Source of the DNA: Bosea sp. PAMC 26642
GTDB lineage: Bacteria; Pseudomonadota; Alphaproteobacteria; Rhizobiales; Beijerinckiaceae
Length of the DNA: 64,000 nt
Reading direction: 5' to 3'
NCBI RefSeq assembly: GCF_001562255.1
Contig: NZ_CP014301.1
Span: 3,844,001-3,908,000, forward strand
The notes beneath the pieces are model-generated. The model was not told the origin of the DNA and searched no databases. It saw only the letters and a program-made list of their open reading frames with translations. Position 1 is the stretch's first letter. The number at the start of each line of letters is the position of its first letter. Below are positions 7,379 to 16,487 of this stretch, in pieces. The position numbers and the translations under genes are program-made.

Positions 7379-9775
7379 ATGGCGTATATCAATGCCAAGG
7401 GCCTTCAGCTCAAGACATCCGGGCCAACCAACAACTGGCCGTCGAGCAGCACCGGCAGCGAGACGCAGCTTGGCAGCGCGGGGAACGACATCTTCCATGG
7501 CTTGGGATACGACAAGCTCATCGGCGGAGCGGGTGACGATACCTATGTGCTGTGGGATGATCGACCGGCGATGGTCGAATTGGCCGGCCAAGGGACCGAC
7601 ACGATCGACAGCCGCTATTGGGGTGCGGTGAAGCTTCCCGACAATATCGAAAACCTGTTCTTGAACTCCCCCGGCGCGAATTCCGGCACGGGCAATGCGC
7701 TCAACAATGTCATCGTTGCAGGAACGGTTGCAGCAACCCTCGACGGTCTGGGCGGAGACGACGTCCTCGTCGGCGGAAGCGGAGCGGATCTCTTCCGCGT
7801 CACGGCCGGAAACGGCTCCGACGCCATCATGAATTTCAAGCCCGGCCACGACGTCATTCAATTGAACAATTACGGGGTTTCGAGCTTCAGCCAATTGAAG
7901 TCGCTCGCGGCCCAGTCCGGGTCCGATGTCGTGTTCAGCTTCGCCAATGGCGAGAAGCTCGTCGTCCGCGACGTCGCGCTGTCGACACTCGCCGCCAATG
8001 ATTTCGGAATGAAGCCCGACGCGGCTCCTCTGCCGTCGGGATACTCGCAATTGACCGGGCCAGGCGCCGCCTACAGCGCGAAAGGCTGGTATGTCCTCAA
8101 CAACGTCTGGAACCCGGGGACGCTGGTCTACGGCAAGGACTACTCCATCGACAGCTCGTACACCGCTTCGGACCTGACGGCGAAGACGACCTTCAACTGG
8201 TCGTTTCCGTTGTCGACCGATGCCTATCGGCCGATCCTGGCCTATCCGGAGGTCATTTTCGGCCCCGCTCCTATGAGCGGCGGCAAGAAGGTCACGGACG
8301 TGGCGGGGGTCTTTCCCGTCAAGGTCAGCGCCCTGTCGGATTTCAAGGCCGATTACGACGTCAGCTATCAGGGGAACACCGACGGCTTCAACGTGTCCTT
8401 CGACATCTGGCTGACCAACGTCCCCAATGGCGGCCCGAGCACGGTCACCAACGAGGTCATGATCTGGGTCCACAAGGGTGGCCTGCCGCCCTATGGCGAC
8501 CTCGTCGGAACTTACCAGAATGGCGACGTGACCGGGAAGATCTACGTTTCCCACAGCAACGCCTGGACCTATACGGCCGTTATTCTGGACAAGGACCTGC
8601 CTCGCGGCGAGATGGATATCGGCGGGATCTTCGACAAGCTGCAAAGCCTCGGGATCGTCTCGGCCAATGAATATGTGGCGTCCGTCGAACTGGGCGCGGA
8701 GGTCGTTGCCGGCACCGGATCGCTGACGATCAACAATCTGGATCTGAAGGTCCAGACCTATGGAGCGAATGGCCACGAGACGCTGATGAGCGTGACCGGC
8801 GCCGGCACGACCTTCACCGACATTTCCCCATCGGTGACGCCACCGCCGATTCCGGAGGTGCCACCGACGACCCCGGCTCCCACCGGCGACGACCGGGTCG
8901 CGTACAGCTCTAAGGCAGCGCTCGTGGACGGAGGCGCAGGGCACGACACTCTCGTCCTGAACGAGCGCGCGACCGTCGAGCTGGGCAATTCAACCAGCAG
9001 TCAGGTCCCGACCGGTTCGGCCTATGTCAAGAATTTCGAAAGCGTCGATGCGTCCGGTTCGACCGGGGCAGTGACGCTGAACGGCTCGCAATCCAACAAT
9101 ACGCTCACCGGAAGCGCCTTTGCCGATACACTGCGGGGCGGAGACGGCGACGACCTGCTGGTCGGCGGCGGCCAGGCAGACTACCTCTATGGCGGGGCCG
9201 GCAACGATCGCATCGTCTATGATGCCGCGGATGTCGTCGTTTCCGGCGACGCAGGCGTCGACACCCTCGTGCTCAAAAAGGCGGCGACGGTCGAGCTTGG
9301 GAATTTCTGGAGCAGCATGGTTCCCGGCGGTTCGGCCTATGTCATGGGCTTCGAAGACGTGGATGCATCGGGCTCCAATGCGGGCGTGACGCTGCGCGGT
9401 TCGCAGTACAACAACGCGCTCGCCGGCAGTGCCTTCGCCGACACGATGACGGGCGGCGGCGGCTACGACACCTTCGTCTTCAATACGAAGGTCGGCGGAT
9501 CGAACATCGACAAGATCACGGATTTCCAGTCCGCCAACGACAAGATCGGTCTGGATGACCTGATCTTTGCCGGTCTGCCGTCGGGGACTCTGGCGGCCGG
9601 CGCGTTTCGCGCGGGTACTGCCGCCGTGACCGCAGCCCAGAAAATCGTCTACGATGAATCGACCGGCAAGCTTTATTACGACAAGGACGGCTCGGGAAGC
9701 CAATATCAGCCGGTCCAGTTCGCCGTTCTCGAGAACCACCCTCACATCACGAATACGGATTTCTTCGTGATTTGA
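7379..9775 (+). CDS. Secreted RTX protein with embedded GH12 glycosidase domain
   Basis: The 798-residue protein combines RTX calcium-binding repeats and a glycosidase. Glycine/aspartate nonapeptides (L-I-G-G-A-G-D-D-T-Y) lie at about 47-60, 122-137, 585-612 and 690-700. Residues about 225-462 resemble glycoside hydrolase family 12. An N-N-V-W-N motif is at 241-245, the nucleophile motif N-E-V-M-I-W has Glu359, and the acid/base region E-L-G-A-E-V has Glu441. Residues 505-593 and 610-698 are a tandem duplicate sharing ATVELGN, GSAYV, VDASGS and GSAFADT blocks. The C-terminus ends D-F-F-V-I, like type I secretion substrates. No N-terminal signal peptide is seen, and no secretion ABC transporter is in the window. 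An ATG at 7349 abuts AGGAGG with no spacing; the ATG at 7379 is 10 nt after GGGGGGA and was preferred. The context suggests cleavage of the cell's own beta-glucan-type polysaccharide. Confidence 0.8.
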   Translation: MAYINAKGLQLKTSGPTNNWPSSSTGSETQLGSAGNDIFHGLGYDKLIGGAGDDTYVLWDDRPAMVELAGQGTDTIDSRYWGAVKLPDNIENLFLNSPGANSGTGNALNNVIVAGTVAATLDGLGGDDVLVGGSGADLFRVTAGNGSDAIMNFKPGHDVIQLNNYGVSSFSQLKSLAAQSGSDVVFSFANGEKLVVRDVALSTLAANDFGMKPDAAPLPSGYSQLTGPGAAYSAKGWYVLNNVWNPGTLVYGKDYSIDSSYTASDLTAKTTFNWSFPLSTDAYRPILAYPEVIFGPAPMSGGKKVTDVAGVFPVKVSALSDFKADYDVSYQGNTDGFNVSFDIWLTNVPNGGPSTVTNEVMIWVHKGGLPPYGDLVGTYQNGDVTGKIYVSHSNAWTYTAVILDKDLPRGEMDIGGIFDKLQSLGIVSANEYVASVELGAEVVAGTGSLTINNLDLKVQTYGANGHETLMSVTGAGTTFTDISPSVTPPPIPEVPPTTPAPTGDDRVAYSSKAALVDGGAGHDTLVLNERATVELGNSTSSQVPTGSAYVKNFESVDASGSTGAVTLNGSQSNNTLTGSAFADTLRGGDGDDLLVGGGQADYLYGGAGNDRIVYDAADVVVSGDAGVDTLVLKKAATVELGNFWSSMVPGGSAYVMGFEDVDASGSNAGVTLRGSQYNNALAGSAFADTMTGGGGYDTFVFNTKVGGSNIDKITDFQSANDKIGLDDLIFAGLPSGTLAAGAFRAGTAAVTAAQKIVYDESTGKLYYDKDGSGSQYQPVQFAVLENHPHITNTDFFVI

Positions 9776-9905
9776 TGGCGCCGGTGCCTTTCTGGAAGGT
9801 GCCCCTGCGAACGCGGTCGTCCGCGTTGGCGGAGCGGAATGCAAAGGCGCCGCCGGGCACGCGCGTTCGGCGGAGCGGTCATAGCCAAGGCGCCGGCCAT
9901 CGGGG

Positions 9906-10934
9906 CTACGGGATCTTGTAGGCGAACTCGAAGAGGCTCGATGGCCGCTCGACAATGTTGCATTGCTGGCGCGACCAGATCAGTTCCTTGGCTTCCGTGC
10001 TGCCCTCGATTTCATAGCCGAAGACGAAGAAACCTGTGGGGGCGGCGGTATAAGCCATCCTGATCATCGCGATCAGCAGCGTCCATGACAGGCCGCGATT
10101 GCCGGGCAACGAACCGCCGTCGATATAAAACATCGACCTGCCGAACTGCGTCCCGGAGAAGACACCGACAACCTTGGTACCGGTCATCACCGCAGCATTC
10201 ACCGAATAGTGCCGGAAGGTCAGGATCCTGAAAGTGCCACGAACCAGCGCGCTCGACTTCGAGAACGCCATTCCTTTCGCGGCGAACAGCAATTTCCGGA
10301 CGGCATTGGACCGGTTGAGCAGGCCGATGGCAGACGGACCGCGACGGATGTCGATCCGGACATCAGGATTTTCCAACGCCGCCTTCTTCAAATTCCGCTG
10401 CACGTTCTTGTGCAGCGAGCGAGCGTAGGCGTCCCAGTCTTCCGTAGTGGAGAAATCGACATACTGCATCCGGAAGCGGGTCGCGTCGATGAGCCGGGTG
10501 CCCTCGATGGGCTCCAACTGGCCTAGCCGGTCCCGATCCATGCTCCACAGAGAGCCGTAATGGAAACGTCCGCTTCCGATCTGCGACAGCAAGGCCCGCA
10601 TACATGCCGTCCAGTAGTCGTCGAAGTCGGGGAGAAGCTGCAACCGGTCCTCGAAATGGTATGCGCCGTCGAAAAAACGAAGCGCGCACTGCCCGACCTT
10701 GGTTTCGAAGCCGTCATTGCAGGCATAGAATACGAAGAACTGGCGCTTGCCGAACAGGAACTGTGTGAGGTTTGCCCCGAAATTATAGGCGGAGCATTTG
10801 AACGAAGCGTCGCACGCCTGGGCAAACAGATCCCATTTGCGCCTGTCGACTTTCATGAAAGTGGATCGCTGGACGCGTATCGTCGTCCCCGCCACAAATG
10901 CGTTCATCAGTTCAGTCCGCTGCGGGCGTGGCAT
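9906..10934 (-). CDS. FemAB/GNAT-like acyltransferase
   Basis: The 342-residue protein has a conserved core resembling the GNAT domain found in FemAB-like and polysaccharide-locus proteins (Acetyltransf_6/BioF2 type). Key stretches are L-H-K-N-V-Q-R-N-L-K-K-A near residue 190 and the later S-G-T-Q-F-G-R-S-M-F-Y-I-D-G-G. Members transfer acyl or aminoacyl groups to cell-surface substrates. It lies beside the polysaccharide genes in the opposite direction, so surface-sugar modification is plausible but unproven. The start is uncertain. Three in-frame ATGs (10934, 10907, 10856) lack good ribosome-binding sites, and a TTGACA abuts the first, which could favour a later one. Confidence 0.55.
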   Translation of the reverse strand: MPRPQRTELMNAFVAGTTIRVQRSTFMKVDRRKWDLFAQACDASFKCSAYNFGANLTQFLFGKRQFFVFYACNDGFETKVGQCALRFFDGAYHFEDRLQLLPDFDDYWTACMRALLSQIGSGRFHYGSLWSMDRDRLGQLEPIEGTRLIDATRFRMQYVDFSTTEDWDAYARSLHKNVQRNLKKAALENPDVRIDIRRGPSAIGLLNRSNAVRKLLFAAKGMAFSKSSALVRGTFRILTFRHYSVNAAVMTGTKVVGVFSGTQFGRSMFYIDGGSLPGNRGLSWTLLIAMIRMAYTAAPTGFFVFGYEIEGSTEAKELIWSRQQCNIVERPSSLFEFAYKIP

Positions 10935-11244
10935 GTCAATACAATGGAGGCACAGGTAAGCGCCAAGCCTTACTTTAGTGTATCTGTCGATCTACGCAGG
11001 GGAATTCGTGGTTAACAATTTGACGGGGTCTTGGGGAGGTTTTATCGGCACCAAGGTGTCCTGAGTCAACCACCTGTGGTGGCAATGGAACGTTGCATAC
11101 GCTGTCGGCGTCCTCGCGTCGCGCCACGCACACCTGCTGACTCTGATTGTCGCGACCTTCCTGCAGAAACCGAAATCGGGTGGTCTCCCCGAGCCGAAGC
11201 GGCGATAAGATCCACAGCCTTTGCCACGACCACGGGGACATGCG
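10935..11244. other. Divergent intergenic gap, no gene seen
   Basis: This 310-bp stretch separates the leftward FemAB-like gene from the rightward DUF72 gene. It has no convincing reading frame, RNA gene or strong repeat. A TTGACA at 10934-10939 (minus strand) could be a -35 element, but no good -10 is spaced from it. Confidence 0.4.
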
Positions 11245-12057
11245 ATGAGCGCCAATTCTGGCAAGATCCATATCGGTGTCGGCGGCTGGGTGTTCGAGCC
11301 GTGGCGCGGCGCGTTCTATCCAGACGGGCTGCCGCAGAAGCGCGAGCTCGAATATGCCTCCGGCAAGCTGAGCTCGATCGAGATCAACGGCACCTATTAC
11401 GGCTCCCAGAAGCCCGAGAGTTTCGCGAAATGGCGTGCCGAGACGCCCGATAACTTCGTCTTCGCGTTGAAGGGCTCGCGCTACATCACCAATCGGCGCG
11501 TGCTAGCCGAAGCTGGCCCCTCTATCGAAAAGTTCTTCACGGGCGGCGTGACCGAGCTGAAGGAGAAGCTCGGGCCGATCAACTGGCAGTTCATGGGTAC
11601 GAAAAAGTTCGATCCGGCCGATTTCGAGGCCTTCCTGAACCTCCTTCCCAAGACGGTCGACGGCATCGCGATCCGCCATGCCGTCGAGGTCCGGCACGAC
11701 AGCTTCCGCTCGCCCGATTTCATCGCGCTGCTGCGCGACTACGGCGCCGCTTCGATAACGGCGGCAGACTCGCACTACACCCAGATCGCCGATGTCACGG
11801 CGCCTTTTGTCTATGCCCGGATCATGGGTGCGAAGGAGGCTGAGCCAAACGGCTATTCCGATGCCGCGCTCGATCTCTGGGCGAAGCGTGCCCGGAACTG
11901 GGCCTCTGGTGGAACGCCCGAGGGTCTCGATACGGTCGTGCCGCCCCAACCCGGCAAGGCTGCGCGGGACGTCTTTCTCTATGTCATCAGCGGCGACAAG
12001 GTGCGCAATCCGGCAGCTGCCATGGCGCTCATCGAGCGGGTCGGCGGCAAGGGCTGA
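11245..12057 (+). CDS. DUF72 family protein
   Basis: The 270-residue product matches the DUF72 (COG1801, YecE-like) family, a TIM-barrel fold of unknown biochemical role. The signature N-terminus is I-H-I-G-V-G-G-W-V-F followed by F-Y-P-D-G-L-P-Q-K. It continues with S-S-I-E-I-N-G-T-Y-Y and F-V-F-A-L-K-G-S-R-Y-I-T. The ATG at 11245 was chosen over an in-frame ATG at 11221 because GGGGA lies 6-7 nt upstream. It stands alone, followed by a palindromic repeat element. Confidence 0.85.
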   Translation: MSANSGKIHIGVGGWVFEPWRGAFYPDGLPQKRELEYASGKLSSIEINGTYYGSQKPESFAKWRAETPDNFVFALKGSRYITNRRVLAEAGPSIEKFFTGGVTELKEKLGPINWQFMGTKKFDPADFEAFLNLLPKTVDGIAIRHAVEVRHDSFRSPDFIALLRDYGAASITAADSHYTQIADVTAPFVYARIMGAKEAEPNGYSDAALDLWAKRARNWASGGTPEGLDTVVPPQPGKAARDVFLYVISGDKVRNPAAAMALIERVGGKG

Positions 12058-12077
12058 TCACTGCTGGAACAACCACT

Positions 12078-12222
12078 GTCATTCCGGGGCTTGGCGCAGC
12101 CAAGAGCCCGGAATCCATAAACACTGCCAACCGGAGAGAAGGCGCACGGCGCGGGCGCTCTTCTCCGCATCACCGGTGCTTATGGGTTCCGGGCTCGACC
12201 CTGCGGGTCGCCCCGGAATGAC
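12078..12222. repeat. Palindromic intergenic repeat element (145 bp)
   Basis: The left end begins GTCATTCCGGGGC and the right end is its complement, GCCCCGGAATGAC. The arms stay complementary for about 45 bp apart from an internal loop, with AGCCCGGAA near each inner edge. It lies between the convergent DUF72 and YbaK genes and may also act as a bidirectional terminator. It shares its GTCATNCCGG-type ends with the element at 56242-56331. Confidence 0.75.
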
Positions 12223-12232
12223 GGAGGTGGCG

Positions 12233-12700
12233 TCAGGCGATGTCCTGGCAGGCATCGACCCATTCGGCATTGGTCAGCGCGGCCATGCGCTCCGGGCTGA
12301 TGCGGACGGCGCTCTGCGTCGAGCCTGCAGCGGGGACGACCTCGTCGAAGGCCTTGAGCGAGACGTCGCAGTACACGGACAGCGGCGCAGCCAGTCCGAA
12401 GGGGCAGACACCGCCAACCGGATGGCCGGTGATCGTAACGACTTCTTCCAGATCGAGCATACGCGGCTTCCCGCCGAAAGCGGCCTTGGCCTTTTTGTTG
12501 TCGAGCCGGGCGTCGCCGCGCGCGACCAGCAGCACGACGCGATCGCCGATCCTTAGCGACAGCGTCTTGGCGATGCGTGCAGGCTCGACGCCATGGGCTT
12601 CAGCCGCCAGCGCGACCGTGGCACTGCTGCCTTCCGTCTCGATGATGGCGATGTCCGGCGCCTTTTCGGCGAAGAAGGCGCGCACCGAGTCCAGGCTCAT
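12233..12700 (-). CDS. YbaK/EbsC-type aminoacyl-tRNA deacylase
   Basis: The 155-residue protein matches the YbaK/aminoacyl-tRNA deacylase (INS-like) domain along its whole length. It has the A-R-I-A-K-T-L-S-L segment with the conserved lysine (near 45), D-N-K-K-A-K-A-A-F-G, and the substrate-loop V-G-G-V-C-P-F-G-L near residue 97. These free-standing enzymes hydrolyse misacylated tRNAs such as Cys- or Ala-tRNA(Pro). Exact specificity is not readable. Its ATG overlaps the stop of the upstream small membrane protein (ATGA), indicating coupled translation. Confidence 0.85.
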   Translation of the reverse strand: MSLDSVRAFFAEKAPDIAIIETEGSSATVALAAEAHGVEPARIAKTLSLRIGDRVVLLVARGDARLDNKKAKAAFGGKPRMLDLEEVVTITGHPVGGVCPFGLAAPLSVYCDVSLKAFDEVVPAAGSTQSAVRISPERMAALTNAEWVDACQDIA

Positions 12701-12975
12701 CCGGCTGTCCTGCCGACGATCCAGAGGATCAGCAGCGCGGCGATGGCCGGGACGCCGAAGACGACGAGCCCGATCGGCGCCTCCTCCGCGACCGTGTAGC
12801 CGGCCTTGCTGACGCCGACCCAGAGGTTGATCAACGTGGCGACCAGCCAGAGCGGGATGAAGACCTTCACCGCGAAGGCGATCGGATCGGCGCCCGAGAT
12901 CGACAAGCGCGGCATCAGCACCAGGAGCAGCCCGAGCAAAGCGAAACCGCCGCCGATGACCTTGATCGTGTGCAT
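12697..12975 (-). CDS. Small hypothetical inner-membrane protein
   Basis: This 92-residue protein has about three hydrophobic segments (residues about 5-22, 32-52 and 68-89) and no recognisable catalytic motif. It is coupled by ATGA overlap to the YbaK-type deacylase downstream and lies 21 bp after the purH stop. The three are therefore probably cotranscribed. Function is unknown. Confidence 0.7.
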   Translation of the reverse strand: MHTIKVIGGGFALLGLLLVLMPRLSISGADPIAFAVKVFIPLWLVATLINLWVGVSKAGYTVAEEAPIGLVVFGVPAIAALLILWIVGRTAG

Positions 12976-12996
12976 GCCATCATCTCCCTGGATGAC

Positions 12997-14589
12997 TCAA
13001 TGCCGGAAATGTCGGTGGCCCGTGAAGACCATGGCGAGGCCAGCCTCGTCGGCGGCCTTGATGACCTCGTCGTCGCGCATCGAGCCGCCGGGCTGGATCA
13101 CGGCGGTGGCGCCGGCCTCGGCTGCGGCCAGCAGGCCGTCGGCGAAGGGGAAGAAGGCGTCGGAGGCCACGACCGAGCCCCTTGCGAGGCTCTGCGTCGA
13201 TCCCAGAGCCTTGGCGGCTTCGCCGGCCTTCCAGGCGGCGATGCGCGAGGAATCGACACGGCTCATCTGGCCGGCGCCGATGCCGACGGTGGCGCCGTCC
13301 TTCACATAGACGATGGCGTTCGACTTGACGTGCTTTGCGACGCGGAAGGCGAAGCGCAGATCGGCAAGCTCGGCCTCGCTCGGCTGGCGCTTCGTCACGA
13401 CGTTTAGCTCCATGTCGTCCACGACCGCGTTGTCGCGGGCCTGGGCGAGGAATCCGCCGGAGACGGTGCGCAAGGACAGGCCTGTCGCGCGCGGGTCGGA
13501 CAAGCCGCCGGTCAGGAGCAGGCGCAGGTTCTTCTTCCCCGCGATCACCGCGATAGCCTCCTCGTCGGCATCGGGCGCGATGATCACTTCGGTCAGGATC
13601 TTGACGATCTCGCGAGCGGTCGGCCCATCGAGCGTCCTGTTGAAGGCGATGATGCCGCCGAAGGCCGAGACGGGATCGCACGCCAGCGCTCTCGCATAGG
13701 CCTCGCCGAGATCGGCGCCCGTCGCGACGCCGCACGGGTTGGCGTGCTTGATGATGGCACAAGCTGCCGGACCGGTCGGATCGAACTCCGAGACGCATTC
13801 GAAGGCGGCGTCGGTGTCGTTGATGTTGTTGTAGGAGAGTTGCTTGCCCTGCACCTGCCGCGCCGTGGCGACGCCCGGCCGCTGCTCCGGCGTGCGGTAG
13901 AAGGCGGCCCATTGATGCGGGTTTTCGCCATAGCGCAGCGGCTCGGCCAATGTGCCGCCGAGCGCGCGATAGGCCGGGGCCGTCTCACCAAGCTCGCCCG
14001 CGAACCAGTTCGAGATCGCCGCGTCATAGGCTGCGGTACGGGCATAGGCCTTCTGCGCCAGCTTGCGCCGCAGCGTCAGCGTCGTCGCGCCCTTCTGGGC
14101 CTGGAGCTCGGACAGGACGGCGGCATAGTCGGACGGCTCGACCACGACGGCGACGTCCTGATGGTTCTTGGCGGCGGCGCGGATCATCGCCGGACCGCCG
14201 ATGTCGATGTTCTCGATGCAATCGTCATAGCCTTTGCCGGCGGCGACCGTCGCCTCGAAGGGATAGAGATTGACGACGAGAAGGTCGATCGGGGCGATGC
14301 CGTGGCCGATCATCGAGGCCTGGTGCTCGGGATGGGAGCGGATCGCCAGGAGCCCGCCATGGACCTTGGGATGCAGCGTCTTGACGCGGCCATCCATCAT
14401 CTCGGGGAAGCCCGTGAGGTCGGAGACGTCGGTTACGGCAAGCCCCGCCTCGGCGATCGCCCTGGCTGTGCCGCCGGTCGAGACGAGTGCGATACCCAGC
14501 TTGTCGAGCGCGCGGGCGAACTCGATCAGGCCGCTTTTGTCTGAAACGGAAAGGAGCGCGCGTTCGACGCGGCGAAGCTCTGTCGGCAT
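12997..14589 (-). CDS. purH: Bifunctional AICAR transformylase/IMP cyclohydrolase
   Basis: PurH carries out the last two steps of purine synthesis: formylation of AICAR with 10-formyl-THF, then ring closure to IMP. The 530-residue length is normal. The N-terminal MGS-like IMP cyclohydrolase domain shows [11 protein letters not shown] and S-T-G-G-T, followed by [13 protein letters not shown]. The transformylase part has the catalytic K-H-A-N-P-C-G motif and ends G-H-R-H-F-R-H. The ATG at 14589 was chosen over 14661 because the family starts just before the R-A-L-L-S-V-S-D segment. No strong ribosome-binding site is visible. Confidence 0.95.
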   Translation of the reverse strand: MPTELRRVERALLSVSDKSGLIEFARALDKLGIALVSTGGTARAIAEAGLAVTDVSDLTGFPEMMDGRVKTLHPKVHGGLLAIRSHPEHQASMIGHGIAPIDLLVVNLYPFEATVAAGKGYDDCIENIDIGGPAMIRAAAKNHQDVAVVVEPSDYAAVLSELQAQKGATTLTLRRKLAQKAYARTAAYDAAISNWFAGELGETAPAYRALGGTLAEPLRYGENPHQWAAFYRTPEQRPGVATARQVQGKQLSYNNINDTDAAFECVSEFDPTGPAACAIIKHANPCGVATGADLGEAYARALACDPVSAFGGIIAFNRTLDGPTAREIVKILTEVIIAPDADEEAIAVIAGKKNLRLLLTGGLSDPRATGLSLRTVSGGFLAQARDNAVVDDMELNVVTKRQPSEAELADLRFAFRVAKHVKSNAIVYVKDGATVGIGAGQMSRVDSSRIAAWKAGEAAKALGSTQSLARGSVVASDAFFPFADGLLAAAEAGATAVIQPGGSMRDDEVIKAADEAGLAMVFTGHRHFRH

Positions 14590-14681
14590 CTGGAACAGGT
14601 CCGGGCTTGAAAACGGAAAGGCGGTCGCGGGCGGGCTATCATGCTGCGTTGCGCAAAGCAAAGATTGCAGACGCCGGGCCG

Positions 14682-16463
14682 TTAAGCTTCGGCGGGCGGT
14701 TCCAGCGGCAGTTCAGCCTCGTGCGGGGCGGCTTGGGCGCGTGTGCCGCGCGGCGTCGCGGCACTGAGGCGCGACAGCCGCCAGGATATTTGCGGCGTCG
14801 CGACCGCGTCGAAGCTGATGCTGATCTGCTCGCTGCGGTGACGACCATCGGCCGAGGCGAGAAAGATGCTCTCCTCGATCACGACGGGCAGGCCCGCGGC
14901 CTCGAACGCCCAGATCTCCCCGGACGGCAGAGCGAGCAGTGCGCCCTCGCCCTCGCGGATCAGGCTCGGCCGGACACCCGGATGCAGATGGAAGCGCGCC
15001 ACGGCCGGCAGGCGCTCTGCTGTGCGTGCAAGTGTGATCTCATCCTCGCCGGTCAGCGTCGCCCCGTCATTGGCGAGTTGCAGGCGGCGGGTATGGACCG
15101 CGCCGAGGCTGCGGCGATAGCCGTCATGACTTGCGACCCATTCTTGGCCGGTTTCGGTGTCCTGGCGGGCGATCCGGACATCCGACGGTCCCGCGATGAT
15201 GCGCCTCTCGCCGAGCACGAGGCCGAAGCTCGCGCTCGACCGCTCAGCAAGGGTGACGGTGGAATGTGCCGCCGTGCTGCGCGTCGCCAGCCGAAGCTCC
15301 GGCGGGCCGTAGCGGCTGGCGCCGCAGTTGACGATGATGCGCTCTCGGCCGCTGGAGAACTCGAAGGCGAGGCAGCCGGCATGGGCCTCGGCCGAATGGG
15401 CGCCGCGCGGCGAAGCGCCCGCATCAACCACAAGAATGCTGCGGTCGCCGACGAGGCGGCTGTAGCCCGAATAGCCAGCCTGCGCGATCGGGCGGGCGCG
15501 GGCATCGTCATAGGCCGCCAGCGTCGCCATCAGGTCCGGCGGGGTGATGCCCATGCCGTTGAACAGGGCCAGCGCCCCATCGCCGTGCCGGAACAGCCGC
15601 AGATGCGGCATGATCCGCTCGATCGCCATGATCACGCCGCGCGGCGGCTCCAGTCCGCGTGCGCCGAAGGTTTCGCGCAAAGGCAGGAGATCGAGCAGCA
15701 ATTCGATCAGGACGCGCGGGTTGCGGCTGAGATGGCCGCCATCGGGCAGGATCTGCTGGTCGAGTTCGTCCGACAAAGCGAGTTCAAAGCGCCGGCGCCT
15801 ACGCTCCTGCCCGTCGAGGCAGATGGCAGCGAAGGTGACGGCCGTCAGGCATTGCAGCCGCGCGACACCCTCGACGGCGCCGGCCAGAGCCAGGATCTGC
15901 TTGTCCATCAGACGGGCAACGTGGCGCAGGAAGCGCTCGTAGAAGGCGTGGTCGGCGCCTTCCAGCAGCAGGGGCGAGTGCGACAGGAACGAGATCAGCC
16001 GCCGCCCCGCAACGGCCGGCCGGCGGGCGATCTCGGTGCGGTCGCGGCGGCGGGTGATGAAGTCCTCGACCAGTGCGCGGGCATTGGCGCGGGCGATGGC
16101 GGTGTCGGCGGCGCGCATATGGCGCAGCCAGCCGAAGCCGTAGAGCGCCTCGGCCCAGGCCTCGCTCGGCGGCTCGCTCTCGAAGGGCGATTCGCCATGC
16201 GTCTTGAGAGTGCGCCCGGCGAAGGCGAAATAACCGGAATAGATATCGGTGGCCGTCGTCGGGTCGGCCGTACGCAGATCATGCGGTGCGAAGAGCAGGC
16301 GCGTCGCATGGGGACGACCGAACGGCCACAGCCGGCGCGCGGCACCCACGAGCTGGCCCCGCGTCCGGCGCGTTGCGCGCCCGATCGCAGCCTGGGCAAG
16401 TCCAGTTCGCTCAGACCAGCCGCTCAATGGTTCCGTTTGCCCCGTCCATGCACAGGCCGTCAT
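14682..16463 (-). CDS. Heparinase II/III family protein
   Basis: The 593-residue protein matches the alphaproteobacterial heparinase II/III-like family. It has an N-terminal helical toroid (R-Q/G-H-A-T-R-L-L-F...[11 protein letters not shown]) and a C-terminal beta-sandwich with S-R-L-V-G-D-R-S and [13 protein letters not shown]. These proteins are presumed polysaccharide lyases, but the alphaproteobacterial members next to rsmB/purH have no established substrate. No signal peptide is obvious. The order rsmB - heparinase-like - purH on one strand suggests an operon. Confidence 0.85.
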   Translation of the reverse strand: MTACAWTGQTEPLSGWSERTGLAQAAIGRATRRTRGQLVGAARRLWPFGRPHATRLLFAPHDLRTADPTTATDIYSGYFAFAGRTLKTHGESPFESEPPSEAWAEALYGFGWLRHMRAADTAIARANARALVEDFITRRRDRTEIARRPAVAGRRLISFLSHSPLLLEGADHAFYERFLRHVARLMDKQILALAGAVEGVARLQCLTAVTFAAICLDGQERRRRRFELALSDELDQQILPDGGHLSRNPRVLIELLLDLLPLRETFGARGLEPPRGVIMAIERIMPHLRLFRHGDGALALFNGMGITPPDLMATLAAYDDARARPIAQAGYSGYSRLVGDRSILVVDAGASPRGAHSAEAHAGCLAFEFSSGRERIIVNCGASRYGPPELRLATRSTAAHSTVTLAERSSASFGLVLGERRIIAGPSDVRIARQDTETGQEWVASHDGYRRSLGAVHTRRLQLANDGATLTGEDEITLARTAERLPAVARFHLHPGVRPSLIREGEGALLALPSGEIWAFEAAGLPVVIEESIFLASADGRHRSEQISISFDAVATPQISWRLSRLSAATPRGTRAQAAPHEAELPLEPPAEA

Positions 16464-16487
16464 CAGGCGCTGCGAATCCCGGCTTCG

